Origin: JBFWUW01 sp050247075 | GTDB taxonomy: Bacteria > Planctomycetota > Planctomycetia > Pirellulales > JBFWUW01 | DNA: 64,000 bases | Assembly (NCBI GenBank): GCA_050247075.1 | Contig: JBFWUW010000009.1 | Location: forward strand, 62,001-126,000 | Direction of reading: 5' to 3' | Shown here: positions 18,678 to 28,080 of the stretch, piece after piece | Layout: every line of letters begins with the position of its first letter | How positions within the stretch are numbered: the first letter of the stretch is position 1 | Translations under genes and position numbers: made by a program | The notes under the pieces: generated by a model | The model's input: the letters and a program-made list of their open reading frames with translations, nothing else | Told to the model about the DNA's origin: nothing | Databases searched by the model: none

Positions 18678-19314
18678 GGCCAACACCCTCGTCCGTGTGA
18701 AATCGGCTGGCGGCCAAGGGTACGGGTTGCCCCGCGCTGCTCGGCTGCCAACAACTCGCCACTAGCGCCCGCCGATCGGCATTGCCTGCAACACATCCAT
18801 CGCCGATCAAGCAATTGGGCGGCGAATTGTAGGCAAGTCCCTCCGCGAATGAAAGGCCGAACCCTCCTGGTTCGGCACTGAATGCATCGTCGTGGCAGGC
18901 GAGCCAACTTGAGCCATGCGCTAGCAGCGATGCCAAAGTCAGTTCCGCTGGCAGGCGCAATCGGGCCATGCCCTAGGACCGAAATTTCCGTTCCACGAAA
19001 TTGCCGTTGATTTCATGTTGAGGGTTGCTATGATCCCCGCCCGCTGTCGGTAGGGCACGGTTGCCAGCCGATGCTGATTGGGTCCGATTGCGCGATTGGC
19101 GCAAGCTTTTCGGAATTTTCAGTACAGGTTGGAAATGCTGATGGTCGAATAGTAGAGAACGAGCAGACCAGCGGGTCTGCTTGAGACGGTAGGAAATCAC
19201 ATCTCGGCACAGGTCCTCTGGGAACGAGCAATACGGGCCGCGCGCCTCGGCAACGAAGGACGCGCTGCTGTTTCTTGGTTCCGGATCGAGGGCGAACACA
19301 AGGACGTGTTACCC
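18678..19314. other. Divergent intergenic region between two lipoprotein genes
   Basis: About 640 bases with no gene I can support. Several frames on the minus strand lack a recognisable family. The region should contain the promoters of the two divergent lipoprotein genes. No clear -35/-10 pair was found. AAGGA lies about 10 bases before the ATG at 19315. Confidence 0.4.
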
Positions 19315-20373
19315 ATGCGGAAAAACCTTACTCACACTACCTTGTTGATGGCCGCCTTGGCGGCTTTCACCGGCTGCCAGGCAACCGGCACCTCGCCCAA
19401 AATGTCTTTCTGGCCGTTCCACAAGAAAGAAAAGCCAGCCGATAGCGCGCTGGCGGCTGGCCCGCCGCCGGCCTGGCCGACCAAGCCATCGACGACGGCT
19501 GCACCCAGCAGCACGCCTACCGGGGCGGGCAGCGTGGCTGCCACGTCTGCCCCGCAGGCCAGTCCCGCGGTTGCCGCCACGGCCGCGCCATACAGTTATC
19601 CCACGACCCCCGCCAGTTATCCGCCTGCTGGCGGACCCGTGGTTGAATACGGGACACCAGTCGATGCCAGTCCGTATGCCGCGAACGCCAACTACACGGC
19701 CGTGCCGCGCGTGACTTCCAATCTGGCGGGCACACCTGGCGTTCAAACCGGTCGCTACGATGCCAATGCCTACGCCGGTGCCGCCACCAACTACCCCACG
19801 ACACGGCCGGCGGGCTACGAAACGCCCGCCAGCGCGGCTCCGCCAGCGGCTCGCTACAACGCCGCCCCGGTGCAACCTCAATCTCCTCCCGCCGGACGAT
19901 ACGACTCGTACCCCGATGCCACCAGCACCGGCGACCGCTACGGTTCGCCCGCCGGTTCCAGCACCGCCGCGAACTACGATCCTTACAGCGCGCCGGGCAG
20001 CTACGAAACGCCCACCGCCGATGCGCCGTACGCCACGACACAAGACAACCGGTACCAGCCAGGCCAAAGTGATTATAAACCAGGGCAGACCGACTACGCT
20101 CCGCCGGGCGTAGCCCGTTATGATTCTCCGGCCGCTCCCTACGAATCGCCGGCGCAGCCGTACAAGGCCGACATGGCATCGGATCCGCACTATCGGCCGG
20201 GCAGCACCACCGACTATGTCGGTTCCAAGCCGGCGGTCAAACCGGCTCCGGCCACCGCCACCAAGCCCACGACCACCACCAGCCGCTACGGTACGACGGC
20301 CCCCGCCGGCATGCCACAGGCCAATCCTTACGCGGCCCCCGTCCCCGGCGGAGTACCGGCTGGATACCGTTAA
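19315..20373 (+). CDS. Tyr/Pro-rich repetitive lipoprotein
   Basis: 352 aa. The ATG at 19315 opens a lipoprotein signal (MRKNLTHTTLLMAALAAF) with lipobox FTGC. After a short basic patch (FWPFHKKEKP) the whole protein is low complexity: Pro, Ala, Thr, Ser, Gly and Tyr, with loose units such as YDSYPDA, RYGSPAGS, YKPGQTDYAPPG and YESPAQPY. No enzyme domain is present. It is probably an extended surface or periplasmic protein; Tyr-rich repeats could cross-link or pack in an envelope layer, which is inference. A strong terminator follows. Confidence 0.72.
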   Translation: MRKNLTHTTLLMAALAAFTGCQATGTSPKMSFWPFHKKEKPADSALAAGPPPAWPTKPSTTAAPSSTPTGAGSVAATSAPQASPAVAATAAPYSYPTTPASYPPAGGPVVEYGTPVDASPYAANANYTAVPRVTSNLAGTPGVQTGRYDANAYAGAATNYPTTRPAGYETPASAAPPAARYNAAPVQPQSPPAGRYDSYPDATSTGDRYGSPAGSSTAANYDPYSAPGSYETPTADAPYATTQDNRYQPGQSDYKPGQTDYAPPGVARYDSPAAPYESPAQPYKADMASDPHYRPGSTTDYVGSKPAVKPAPATATKPTTTTSRYGTTAPAGMPQANPYAAPVPGGVPAGYR

Positions 20374-20406
20374 ATCGGCCTGCCAGGACAATTGTCCCAT
20401 AACGAT

Positions 20407-20444
20407 CAGGGCGTGCCTTCCACACGGGATGCACGCCCTGTTTT
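20407..20444. terminator. Intrinsic terminator between lipoprotein gene and bioB
   Basis: CAGGGCGTGC (20407-20416) pairs perfectly with GCACGCCCTG (20431-20440), followed by TTTT on the plus strand. It lies between convergent genes, so it can serve the lipoprotein gene directly and bioB as a hairpin without a good T-run. Confidence 0.75.
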
Positions 20445-20457
20445 CGTAGGTAGTGCC

Positions 20458-21519
20458 TCACACCGTGGCGGCGGGAGCTTCCATCTTGTAGGCCACTTCC
20501 TCCCCCTTGGTGACGGCAAATCCCATGTCTTCCAACATGCGGTAGTCGGCCTCGGGCGGTTGGCCGCTCGTCGTTAGGTAGTCTCCCACGAAGACGCTGT
20601 TGGCGGCATACAGGCCCAGCGGTTGCAAGCTCCGCAGGTGCAGTTCTCGCCCACCGGCAATGCGGATCTCGCTAGCGGGGTTCGCCAGGCGAAACAGGGC
20701 CAATACCTTTAAGCAGTACCGCGGATTAAGGCGGCTGGAACCCGCCAACGGCGTGCCGTCGATGGGGTTCAAGAAATTGACCGGTATCGACTCCACGTTG
20801 AGATCGCGAAGTTCAAACGCCATCCGCACGACGTCATCGTCTGCCTCTCCCATGCCTACGATACCGCCGGAACATAGCTCCATGCCGGCCTGCCGCACTG
20901 CCCGCAACGTATCGACGCGGTCTTGGTAGGTGTGCGTGGTGCAAATCTCCGAGTAGTAGCGCTCGCTGGTGTTGAGGTTGTGGTTGACCTTATCGACGCC
21001 GCAATCCTTCAGCCGCTGGGCTTGCTCGGGCGTTAGCAGCCCCAGGCAGGCGCAAATATTCAAACCGTGCTGGGCCTTGATCTGGGGGACTATCGTGGTG
21101 ATAGCGTCCATCTCGCGATCGTTAGGGCCGCGCGCCGAGATCACAATGCAGTACGTCTTGGAGCCGCGCTCCGCCGCCACCCGAGCGCCATCCAACAGCT
21201 TGCGGGCATTCAAGATGTTGTAACGTGGAATCTCCGCCTCGGAGACTTTCGACTGCGAGCAATACCCGCAATCCTCCGGGCAGAGCCCGCTCTTGGCGTT
21301 CATCAAGAAGTAAAGCTGCACGGTATTGCCAAAATAACGCCGCCGCACCTGGTAGGCCGCCGCCAGCAGGTCCAGCACGTCCTCGTCGGGGCTGGCCAGT
21401 ATCGACTGCCCCTCCTCGAAAGTCAGCCGGTGCCCCGCCAGCACGCGACTAGCCAGGGCCTGCCACTTGGCAGCGGCGGAATGGGGCGATAAGTCATTGG
21501 TCATGGACGTACTCTGCAT
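20458..21519 (-). CDS. bioB: Biotin synthase
   Basis: 353 aa from the ATG at 21519; the ATG at 21504 is nearly as good and upstream in-frame codons to 21555 are also open. BioB is a radical SAM enzyme that inserts sulfur into dethiobiotin in the cytoplasm. The [4Fe-4S] ligands are in CPEDCGYC (residues 80, 84 and 87), followed by SQSKVSEAEIPRYN. Later blocks GIVGMGEADDDVV, IPVNFLNPIDGTPL and the Arg of IRIAGGRE, a [2Fe-2S] ligand in the family, are intact. Length is normal. No other biotin gene is adjacent. Confidence 0.95.
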   Translation of the reverse strand: MQSTSMTNDLSPHSAAAKWQALASRVLAGHRLTFEEGQSILASPDEDVLDLLAAAYQVRRRYFGNTVQLYFLMNAKSGLCPEDCGYCSQSKVSEAEIPRYNILNARKLLDGARVAAERGSKTYCIVISARGPNDREMDAITTIVPQIKAQHGLNICACLGLLTPEQAQRLKDCGVDKVNHNLNTSERYYSEICTTHTYQDRVDTLRAVRQAGMELCSGGIVGMGEADDDVVRMAFELRDLNVESIPVNFLNPIDGTPLAGSSRLNPRYCLKVLALFRLANPASEIRIAGGRELHLRSLQPLGLYAANSVFVGDYLTTSGQPPEADYRMLEDMGFAVTKGEEVAYKMEAPAATV

Positions 21520-21697
21520 AATGGGCCGATCAATTCGCTCCCGCATTGTGGCCAACGTACCCAGCGATGGGCAAGGGGGTTCGTGAGCAACAAGATGCCG
21601 GACGTGGCGCTCGCCTACCGCGGGTGGAGCGTTTATGCTGTCTGGTGAATCCAGTGCGGGCCTTATGGTTTTGTTGAACTATCCCGGAGCTATCATC

Positions 21698-23050
21698 ATG
21701 CGCAACTGGCAGCGGACCCTATCTGGCGGACTGGCGCGACGGGAGTTTCTCGGTGCCGGCCTGCTGGCCGCGGCGGCTGCCTGCCGCCCCCTGTGGGCCG
21801 ACGAACGGCCCGCGGTTACCAATCCCAGGGCTACGTCGGGCGATGAGGCGGTGGAACCAGATTGGGACGAGCGGCTGACCGTGACGGTAGGGCCAAAGGC
21901 GGCCGACCTGGTGGGCCAAGATCAGCGCGTGATCCAAGCGGCGGTGGACTATGTGGCACGGCTGGGGGGCGGCACGGTCCAAATTCTGCCGGGCGAATAT
22001 AAGATGTCCAACGCCGTGCATTTATCGTCGAAAGTGCGGATTGTCGGCAGCGGCGATGAGACCATCCTGCTGAAGAACCCTTCCATCAGCACCAGTTTGG
22101 CGGCGGATAGCGACTGGTACGACCAGGAAATCACGCTGGAAGACGCCCGAGGTTTTAACGTGGGGGATGGCGTCTGTCTGCGGACCAAGAACCCGCACAC
22201 TGGCGGCATGGATGTCCTCAAGCGGACGCTGGTGGCCCGCGCCGGTAACCGCTTCAAGCTCGATCGGGCCTTACGGCACAACTTTTGGCTGGGGCAAGAG
22301 AGTACCTGCTCGACGCTCTTTCCGCTTTTGACGGGCGAGGAGATTGCCGAGGTGGCGATTGAAAACATCGTGCTGGATGGCAACCGCCAGAACAACGCCA
22401 ATCTCGACGGCAATTATGCGGGTTGCATTTTCTTGCAGGATTGCAGCCGCTTGAGGATCAGCGGCGTCACGGCGCGCCACTACAATGGCGACGGCATCAG
22501 TTGGCAGATCTGCCACGACGTAACGGTGGAGAACTGCCACAGCCACGGCCATGCCGGCTTGGGCTTGCATCCTGGCTCGGGTTCGCAAAGGCCGGTGATG
22601 CGAGGCAACAAGTTGGAAGGGAACGATATCGGCATCTTCTTTTGCTGGGGAGTCAAGTTCGGCCTGGCCGAGAAAAACACCTGCCGCGGCAATCGCGTGG
22701 GGATCTCCATCGGCCATCGCGACACTGACAATCTCATCTGCGACAACGACGTGCTGGCCAGCCGCGAGGTGGGCGTGCTGTTTCGGCCGGAACGGGGCCA
22801 GCGGTTTGCGCCCCACCGCAACCGTCTGTTGCGCAACCGCATTGTCGATAGCGGTCCCGAAAACGGCGTGGCCGTCGATGTGCAAGGCCAAGTGGAGTCG
22901 ATCCAGATCGCGGAGAATGACATCCGCGAAACCCGCCAACCGATGGAGCGAACCGGCATCAAGATCGGCCCGCAAACCAACGACATTCAACTGGCCGGCA
23001 ACCGCATCGAAGGCTTTGCCCTGGCGGTGTCCGACTTGCGCAAGCAGTAG
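21698..23050 (+). CDS. Tat-exported right-handed beta-helix protein
   Basis: 450 aa from the ATG at 21698, with GGAG nine bases upstream. A Tat-type leader (LARREFLGAGLLAAAAACR) is followed by a pectate-lyase-like N-terminal block (VIQAAVDYVARLGGGTVQILPGEYKM). Repeated beta-helix rungs fill the rest: VENCHSHGHAGLGLHPG, MRGNKLEGNDIGIFF, NTCRGNRVGISIGH and LICDNDVLASREVGV. This is the parallel beta-helix fold of polysaccharide lyases and epimerases. Catalytic residues cannot be assigned, so it may be enzyme or binder. It converges on the PQQ-repeat gene with only three bases between stops. Confidence 0.83.
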   Translation: MRNWQRTLSGGLARREFLGAGLLAAAAACRPLWADERPAVTNPRATSGDEAVEPDWDERLTVTVGPKAADLVGQDQRVIQAAVDYVARLGGGTVQILPGEYKMSNAVHLSSKVRIVGSGDETILLKNPSISTSLAADSDWYDQEITLEDARGFNVGDGVCLRTKNPHTGGMDVLKRTLVARAGNRFKLDRALRHNFWLGQESTCSTLFPLLTGEEIAEVAIENIVLDGNRQNNANLDGNYAGCIFLQDCSRLRISGVTARHYNGDGISWQICHDVTVENCHSHGHAGLGLHPGSGSQRPVMRGNKLEGNDIGIFFCWGVKFGLAEKNTCRGNRVGISIGHRDTDNLICDNDVLASREVGVLFRPERGQRFAPHRNRLLRNRIVDSGPENGVAVDVQGQVESIQIAENDIRETRQPMERTGIKIGPQTNDIQLAGNRIEGFALAVSDLRKQ

Positions 23051-23053
23051 CGT

Positions 23054-24286
23054 TTACTTGCCAATGGCCTGCAAGTGGTGCGTCGAGCGAATCAGGATCT
23101 GTCCGCCGCTGATGGCGGGCGAGGCGTAGCAGTTCTCGCCCAGGGGGTTTTCGGCGAGGACTTCCAACTGCCGGCCAGGCTTGACGACTTTGGTGATCCC
23201 CAGATCGTCGAGGAAATAGACCAACCCGCCGGCGGTGACGAGCGACGCGCTGTAATGGCTGCCCAGCCGCTCGGTCCACATTCGTTCGCCCGTTTCCGCC
23301 AGAAAACAATTGGCCACGCCGCCATCGGACACGACCAGAAAGTACTCGCCCACGGCCACCGGCGATGGCACGTAAGAGGCCCCCTTTTGCGTCCGCCAGG
23401 CAATGTGGGTGTCGGTGACATTCCCCTCGCCGTCGGGCCGAATGGCCAGAATATGATGATCGGGAAAACCTGCCGTCATGAACAGCAGCTTGCCGTTGTA
23501 GACCATCGAGGCCACGAACTGCTCGGTCGGGCCGTCGATCCGCCAGTGCATCGAGCCATCGTGCGGATCGTAGCTGGTGATGCACTTGCTGCCCGACACC
23601 AGCATTTGCGTGCGGCCGTCGATCTGACGGATGAGCGGCGTGACGTAGCTGCGAGTCTTGTGCTCGCGGTCGACCTTCCACAGCGTCTCCCCCGTCTCGC
23701 GGCTGAGAGCCACGATATAACTGTCTCCATCGTGGTCGCCGTTGACGATCAGCTTGTCTTCAAACAACACGGGGCAACTGCTGTAACCGTGAATGCTGCT
23801 GAACTTGCCCGGCCGGACCAGCCATCTTTGTTCGCCGGAAAAATCGTAAGCCGCCACGGCCATTTCGCCCTGATCCAGGAATGTAACGTAGACGAGTTTG
23901 CCATCGGTGGCGGGCGTGCCCGACGCGAAGCTATTCAGGCGGTGCTTTTTCTCCAGCGGCGCATGGACCACGGTTTGTTGCCACAACGGCTGGCCGCTGG
24001 CCCGATCGAGGCACAGCAAGGCCCGGTCCTCGGAGTCCTCCAAGCAGGTCGCCAGGAAAATGCGGTCTTGCCAAACAATCGGCGACCCGTGGCCGCTGCC
24101 GGGAATTTCCACCTTCCAGGCGATGTTGTTGCCGGTGGTGCCGTCCCAGGTGGTGGGGATGTGTTCCTCTTGGCTGCCGCCATCGCCACGCGGGCCGCGC
24201 CAGCCAGGCCAATCCTCGGCCGAGACGCTGGCGGCCAGAAAAGAGAGTGCCGCCCCGGTCAACAACAATCGCCAGATAGGGGTCAT
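23054..24286 (-). CDS. Secreted PQQ-repeat beta-propeller protein
   Basis: 410 aa. A signal peptide (MTPIWRLLLTGAALSFLAAS) is followed by EDWPGWRGPRGDG, the usual start of planctomycete outer-membrane-assembly-like propellers. Propeller blades repeat the pattern of DRASGQPLWQQ, SRETGETLWKVD, DPHDGSMHWRID and AETGERMWTERL, that is (D/E)-x-x-(T/D)-G-x-x-x-W. No dehydrogenase metal-site residues were seen, so this is probably a structural or binding BamB/PQQ-like protein and not a quinoprotein enzyme. It stands alone between a convergent gene and the cysteine-rich gene upstream. Confidence 0.88.
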   Translation of the reverse strand: MTPIWRLLLTGAALSFLAASVSAEDWPGWRGPRGDGGSQEEHIPTTWDGTTGNNIAWKVEIPGSGHGSPIVWQDRIFLATCLEDSEDRALLCLDRASGQPLWQQTVVHAPLEKKHRLNSFASGTPATDGKLVYVTFLDQGEMAVAAYDFSGEQRWLVRPGKFSSIHGYSSCPVLFEDKLIVNGDHDGDSYIVALSRETGETLWKVDREHKTRSYVTPLIRQIDGRTQMLVSGSKCITSYDPHDGSMHWRIDGPTEQFVASMVYNGKLLFMTAGFPDHHILAIRPDGEGNVTDTHIAWRTQKGASYVPSPVAVGEYFLVVSDGGVANCFLAETGERMWTERLGSHYSASLVTAGGLVYFLDDLGITKVVKPGRQLEVLAENPLGENCYASPAISGGQILIRSTHHLQAIGK

Positions 24287-24407
24287 GGGTTGCTCTTTAT
24301 GAAACGCATCGCTGAAACATCAACGGCGGTTCATGATAGCCGGAGCGAGCGGCCAGCGGCAAGTCACCAACGATCCACAGGGCTATCCGTCTGTTTGCTT
24401 GGCGCGC

Positions 24408-24454
24408 AAAAAAAGACACGGCCCGCCCAAGACTTGCGTCTTGGACGGGCCGTG
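24408..24454 (-). terminator. Strong intrinsic terminator of the cysteine-rich gene
   Basis: CACGGCCCG (24417-24425) pairs with CGGGCCGTG, and CCAAGAC with GTCTTGG, around a TTGC loop with a single mismatch. Seven A residues at 24408-24414 read as a T-run after the hairpin on the minus strand. A dedicated strong terminator supports real, probably high expression of the gene ending at 24492. Confidence 0.85.
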
Positions 24455-24491
24455 TTGAGTTACCTTGCAATCAAGCTAGACGCTGCGTCCC

Positions 24492-25526
24492 TTAGTTGCG
24501 GACGACGCGGCTGGCCTGGATCACGCGGCGGGCAGGCTTGACCGAAGCCGAAGGATCGGCCATCGGAGCTGGTGGCACTGGGGCAGCGTCACCGGCAGGA
24601 GCCGGAGCAGCAACCGGAGCGTGACCACCGCAGCTGCTGCAGCCCGTGGTGCAGCCCGAGTAGTTGCCGCAGCAACCGTTGTTGCAACCGCAAGAAGGTT
24701 CGCAGCAGCAGCTATTGCAGCAGCTGTTGCAGCAGCTCTTGCAGCACTTCTTGCACTTGAACAGGTCCATCAGGCAGAAGCTCTTGCAGCAGCGCTTCTG
24801 GCAGCAGCTATTGCAGCAGCTCGACCCGCAGCAGCAAGAAGGCTCGCAGCAGCTCGACGCACAGCAGCAGCTAGGTTCGCAGCAGCCACTGTGGCAACCG
24901 CAAGAAGGCTCGCAGCAGTTCGACGCACAGCAGCAGCTAGGTTCGCAGCAGCCGTTGCCGCAGCAACCGCTGTGGCAACCGCAAGACGGCTCGCAGCAGC
25001 CGCTATGGCAACCGCAAGAAGGCTCGCAGCAGCTATTGCAGCAGGTGTTGCAGCAGCACGACTTGTGGCAGCAGAACAGGCTCTTCAAACCACCGAACAG
25101 GCTGCAGCATTTCTTCTTGCAGCAGCAAGACGACTGGCAGCAGCTATTGCAGCCGCAAGAAGGCTCGCAGCAGCTCGAAGCACAGCAGCAGCTAGGCTCG
25201 CAGCAGTTCGACGCACAGCAGCAAGAAGGCTCGCAGCAGCCGCTGTGGCAGCCGCAAGACGGCTCGCAGCAGTTGTTGTGGCAGCAGCCGCTGTTGCAGC
25301 CGCAAGACGGCTCGCAGCAGCTAGGAGCACAAGCACAAGTCGCTTCGCAGCAGCCGCTATGGCAACCGCAGGTCGGCTCGCAGCAGCTGGTGGAGCAGCA
25401 CGTAGGCTGGCAGCAGCTATTGCAACACCCACCACCCATCATCCGGTCGAGCAAGCTCGCGGCAAAGCCCTGGCTACAGAGGCCGGCGCTGACCACGAGG
25501 GCCCCGAAAAACAGCTTCCATTTCAT
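24492..25526 (-). CDS. Extremely cysteine-rich secreted repeat protein
   Basis: 344 aa from the ATG at 25526, with AAAGGAG ten bases upstream. A signal peptide (MKWKLFFGALVVSAGLCS) is followed by about 105 Cys residues, near 31 percent of the protein. A dozen units of the type CCEPSCGCHSGC or CCEPSCCCASNC are broken by spacers such as CCSLFGGLKSLFCC and the Lys-rich KKKCC and FKCKKCCKSC. The Cys-free tail is Ala/Pro-rich (PVAAPAPAGDAAPVPP) and ends basic (ARRVIQASRVVRN). No family recognised. It could be a disulfide-linked envelope protein, consistent with reports of Cys-rich proteinaceous planctomycete walls, or a metal-binding protein. Confidence 0.85.
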   Translation of the reverse strand: MKWKLFFGALVVSAGLCSQGFAASLLDRMMGGGCCNSCCQPTCCSTSCCEPTCGCHSGCCEATCACAPSCCEPSCGCNSGCCHNNCCEPSCGCHSGCCEPSCCCASNCCEPSCCCASSCCEPSCGCNSCCQSSCCCKKKCCSLFGGLKSLFCCHKSCCCNTCCNSCCEPSCGCHSGCCEPSCGCHSGCCGNGCCEPSCCCASNCCEPSCGCHSGCCEPSCCCASSCCEPSCCCGSSCCNSCCQKRCCKSFCLMDLFKCKKCCKSCCNSCCNSCCCEPSCGCNNGCCGNYSGCTTGCSSCGGHAPVAAPAPAGDAAPVPPAPMADPSASVKPARRVIQASRVVRN

Positions 25527-26486
25527 GAGCAACGTCTCCTTTGCACTGAACTACGCTTGCGAGCGAACCTTCAACCGTCAGCAATCGTGGGCGGGAGCGT
25601 CAACCTGAGACGCCGTTTCTGGGAATCCCCGTCATCCGTGGCATTGAACCCATTGGGGGTTCGCGGCCGGTGTGTCGTTGAAACGATTGCTTTCAGCCAA
25701 GGTGCCGTGGGTCGCAACCCGCAGCTCAATCGGTTGTACTCGCCAGGGCCGTCGAGCCATTCCATGGCCCGATTTATCCGACGCGGTCCTCTGACGCTCC
25801 CTTCTTTCGGTACCGTTGCCGGCACGCGATCCTCCTCAAGGGACAACTAGCTCATCGGCTAGTCCGATCAACCGCCTTGAGAGCGCCGAAGTAATTTTCC
25901 TAAAACGAGTTACGCCGCACGTTGCGTAAACATTACCGCCTCTAGAAGCTGGGGAAACTTTGCCGGATGCGCGGGTCGGATTTTAACGACTTGCAGATGC
26001 GCCGTCCGAACCCAACCAACCCTGTGGGGACTTTGCTAGTCCGATTTTTTTGTTCCGACACACAGAGGACAAGCGGCTCGCATCGCGGAAATGCCTGCCC
26101 GGCTTGAGCGCAAAAAATCGGCAATCGGCGCAACGTGCGAACGTAAAGGTCAACCCATTTACCGCAGCCCGCAAGGTTGCGCATTACGCGGAGGCACTAG
26201 GGTCAAAGTCTTGCCCGAGTTAGCGAAATGCCCAGCGAACGGGCGCTAGCGCGGGCCGTGCTAGCATAGATCGCCACGGCCGCCTGATACGCGGGCCGAT
26301 AGCAGTGCGGCAAATCGACCTGGAACAAGAAGGCCGCAGGGATATCGGTTGGCAGCGCGATACTACTGTCGCCCCTGCCGGTCTTACGACGTTCCCACTT
26401 GCGCTGACGGCCCGACCGGGGCTATCCCTTGGAAAATCGTCGCAAACCTCAATATTGACAATGTACCGCATTCCGCAGCGAATGCG
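25527..26486. other. Long non-coding region upstream of the cysteine-rich gene
   Basis: About 960 bases without a supportable gene. Minus-strand frames of 60 to 90 codons exist but lack a ribosome site, signal or family. A hairpin CGCATTC/GAATGCG at 26467-26486 sits directly after the stop of the RGG protein and may act in its 3' end, though no T-run follows. An imperfect inverted repeat (GTTACGC/GCGTAAAC) lies near 25909-25931. The promoter of the cysteine-rich gene must be here but was not located. Confidence 0.4.
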
Positions 26487-27776
26487 CTATCTGCCACGTC
26501 CCCGGCCCCGGCCGCCGCGCGGACGCCTATCACCGCTGTTGGGGTTGCGTGCCCGCGACTCCATGTTGGCCGCCACGATCATTCCCACGGCCTCTTGCCA
26601 GGTCGTGATCGACTTGTGAAGGCTCTTGTCATCGTGGTCTTGTTCGTCGTCCTGGACGCGGCTATCGGCGGCCAAGCCTTCCTCGTCGGAATCGTCATCG
26701 TCGTCGCTACTTGTTGGCCGGGCACGTTCCGCATTGTCCGCCGAAAGATCGTGCCGCGTGCCGTCACTGGCTGTCCGGCCACCGGTGGACGATTCCGTCC
26801 CTTCCTTGCGGCCCCCGCGACGACGCCGGCGGCGGCGACGGGGTTTGCGGGCTTCGCCGCTGTCTGGTCCGTCGGTCGAGGTACGTTCGGCTCCCTCAAC
26901 ATCCACCCCCGCGGCCGCGCGGTCGGAATCAAACTCCACCCCCTCATCATCCTCCGCGATTTGTGCCCCCGCGGTCGAGGCAGCGACCGATTCGCTGGCC
27001 AGATCGGTCTTGGACTCCTCGCGAGTGCGTCGTCCACGTCGCCGGCGACGACGCCGGCCGCGGCGTTCACCCCCTTCTTTGCCCCCTTCCGCGGTACCGC
27101 TGTCACGTTCGCCGTCCGTCTCGCGAGCGGAAAGCGTGCCTTCCGATCCTTCCGCTGCCTCGTCTTCGGGCAGCAAATCGTAGTTGCGGTCCAGCCCCGC
27201 CGGCGCGATTTCCAAATCGTCCTCGAAGTCGAACCCGTCGCCGATTGGTTCGGCGGCAACTGGGCGGTCGTCGCGCCGGTCCTGACGCTGCGGCGGAGGC
27301 TGGCGGCCGCGGCCACCGTCTCCCCGTCCACGTCCACCTTCACCACGGCCTCGGCCTCCATCGCCGCTGCCCGAACGACCACTGCCGGACCTTCCATGGG
27401 CAGGCGGGCGCGAGCCGCCTCGTGGCTCGTCCCGATCGCGACGAGGAGGGCGTTCCCGCGGCGGTACGTCGGAAGGAGCAGAAACCGGGTCCGCGGGTGG
27501 AGCGCTAGCGGCGGGCGGCGAAGCCGCGGATGCCGGCAATGGGGGTGGAATGGAAGCGGCCGGCAATGGGGGGGGCGTCGCGGGAACTTCAATCCCCAGT
27601 TCCGACGCCAAGTCGTTCCAGCCGGGAGTGCTGGCCGGCTTGGCGACGGGCTTGTCCTTGCGAGGAGCGGGTTTCACGGCTGCGGCGGGCTGGGGAGGCG
27701 GAACAGCGGGCTTGATCTCGGCCCCCAGTAATTCGGCCAAGGCATCCCAGTTTTTGGCGGGTTGATTGTCGCTCAT
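26487..27776 (-). CDS. Intrinsically disordered Arg/Gly-rich (RGG) protein
   Basis: 429 aa from the ATG at 27776; a TTG five codons earlier is possible. Two similar short motifs near the start, NWDALAELLGAEIKPA and GWNDLASELGIEVPA, are followed by Pro/Ala linkers. Then come RGG/GRGRG stretches, acidic patches (DFEDDLEIA, DDDDDSDEE) and two Arg blocks (RRGRRRRRRRGRRTRE, KPRRRRRRRRGGRKEG). A short ordered segment near the C-terminus (ITTWQEAVGMIVAANME) precedes an RGRGRGR tail. The composition resembles RNA-binding disordered proteins and the non-catalytic arms of RNase E-like scaffolds. No catalytic domain is present. RNA binding is inferred from composition only. Confidence 0.75.
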   Translation of the reverse strand: MSDNQPAKNWDALAELLGAEIKPAVPPPQPAAAVKPAPRKDKPVAKPASTPGWNDLASELGIEVPATPPPLPAASIPPPLPASAASPPAASAPPADPVSAPSDVPPRERPPRRDRDEPRGGSRPPAHGRSGSGRSGSGDGGRGRGEGGRGRGDGGRGRQPPPQRQDRRDDRPVAAEPIGDGFDFEDDLEIAPAGLDRNYDLLPEDEAAEGSEGTLSARETDGERDSGTAEGGKEGGERRGRRRRRRRGRRTREESKTDLASESVAASTAGAQIAEDDEGVEFDSDRAAAGVDVEGAERTSTDGPDSGEARKPRRRRRRRRGGRKEGTESSTGGRTASDGTRHDLSADNAERARPTSSDDDDDSDEEGLAADSRVQDDEQDHDDKSLHKSITTWQEAVGMIVAANMESRARNPNSGDRRPRGGRGRGRGR

Positions 27777-28080
27777 CGAATCTTCGTGCAAGGAGAAATG
27801 AATCGCGGGAAGCCGCCACGTCGGGCGAACAGTTCGCCTGGCGGATCGACCGCAAACAGGTTGCCTGGCGTTGCCAACCGCCGGCCAGCGATTGAATGGC
27901 CACTAGCCCATGCAGTATAGCGCTTCGCCAAATGATTGGGAAGTCGAGTCAATTTCCGGAGTTACGTCGGCCGCGCTGCCCTCCGCCGCACCCGACAAAG
28001 TACTCAAAAATGGGGAATCCCTTAGAATGGAATGGAGTTGGCCGTGCCAGAGTTCAGCTTTTAGTGCATTGCTGACGGCC

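Noticed and set aside
18547..18969. 140-codon minus-strand frame with signal-like start
   Set aside because: It overlaps the better supported lipoprotein gene in another frame, lacks a ribosome site, and the later part has no protein-like pattern.
24800..25420. Regular short DNA repeats resembling a CRISPR array
   Set aside because: Spacing is irregular and every repeat keeps one reading frame coding for Cys-Cys-Glu-Pro-Ser units, so it is a coding repeat. No cas gene is near.
25571..25846. 91-codon minus-strand frame upstream of the cysteine-rich gene
   Set aside because: No ribosome site, no recognisable domain, and it occupies the expected promoter region.
24621..25850. 409-codon Ala/Arg-rich plus-strand frame
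   Set aside because: It is the antisense of the cysteine-rich repeats (GCA-rich); the minus-strand gene has signal peptide, ribosome site and terminator.
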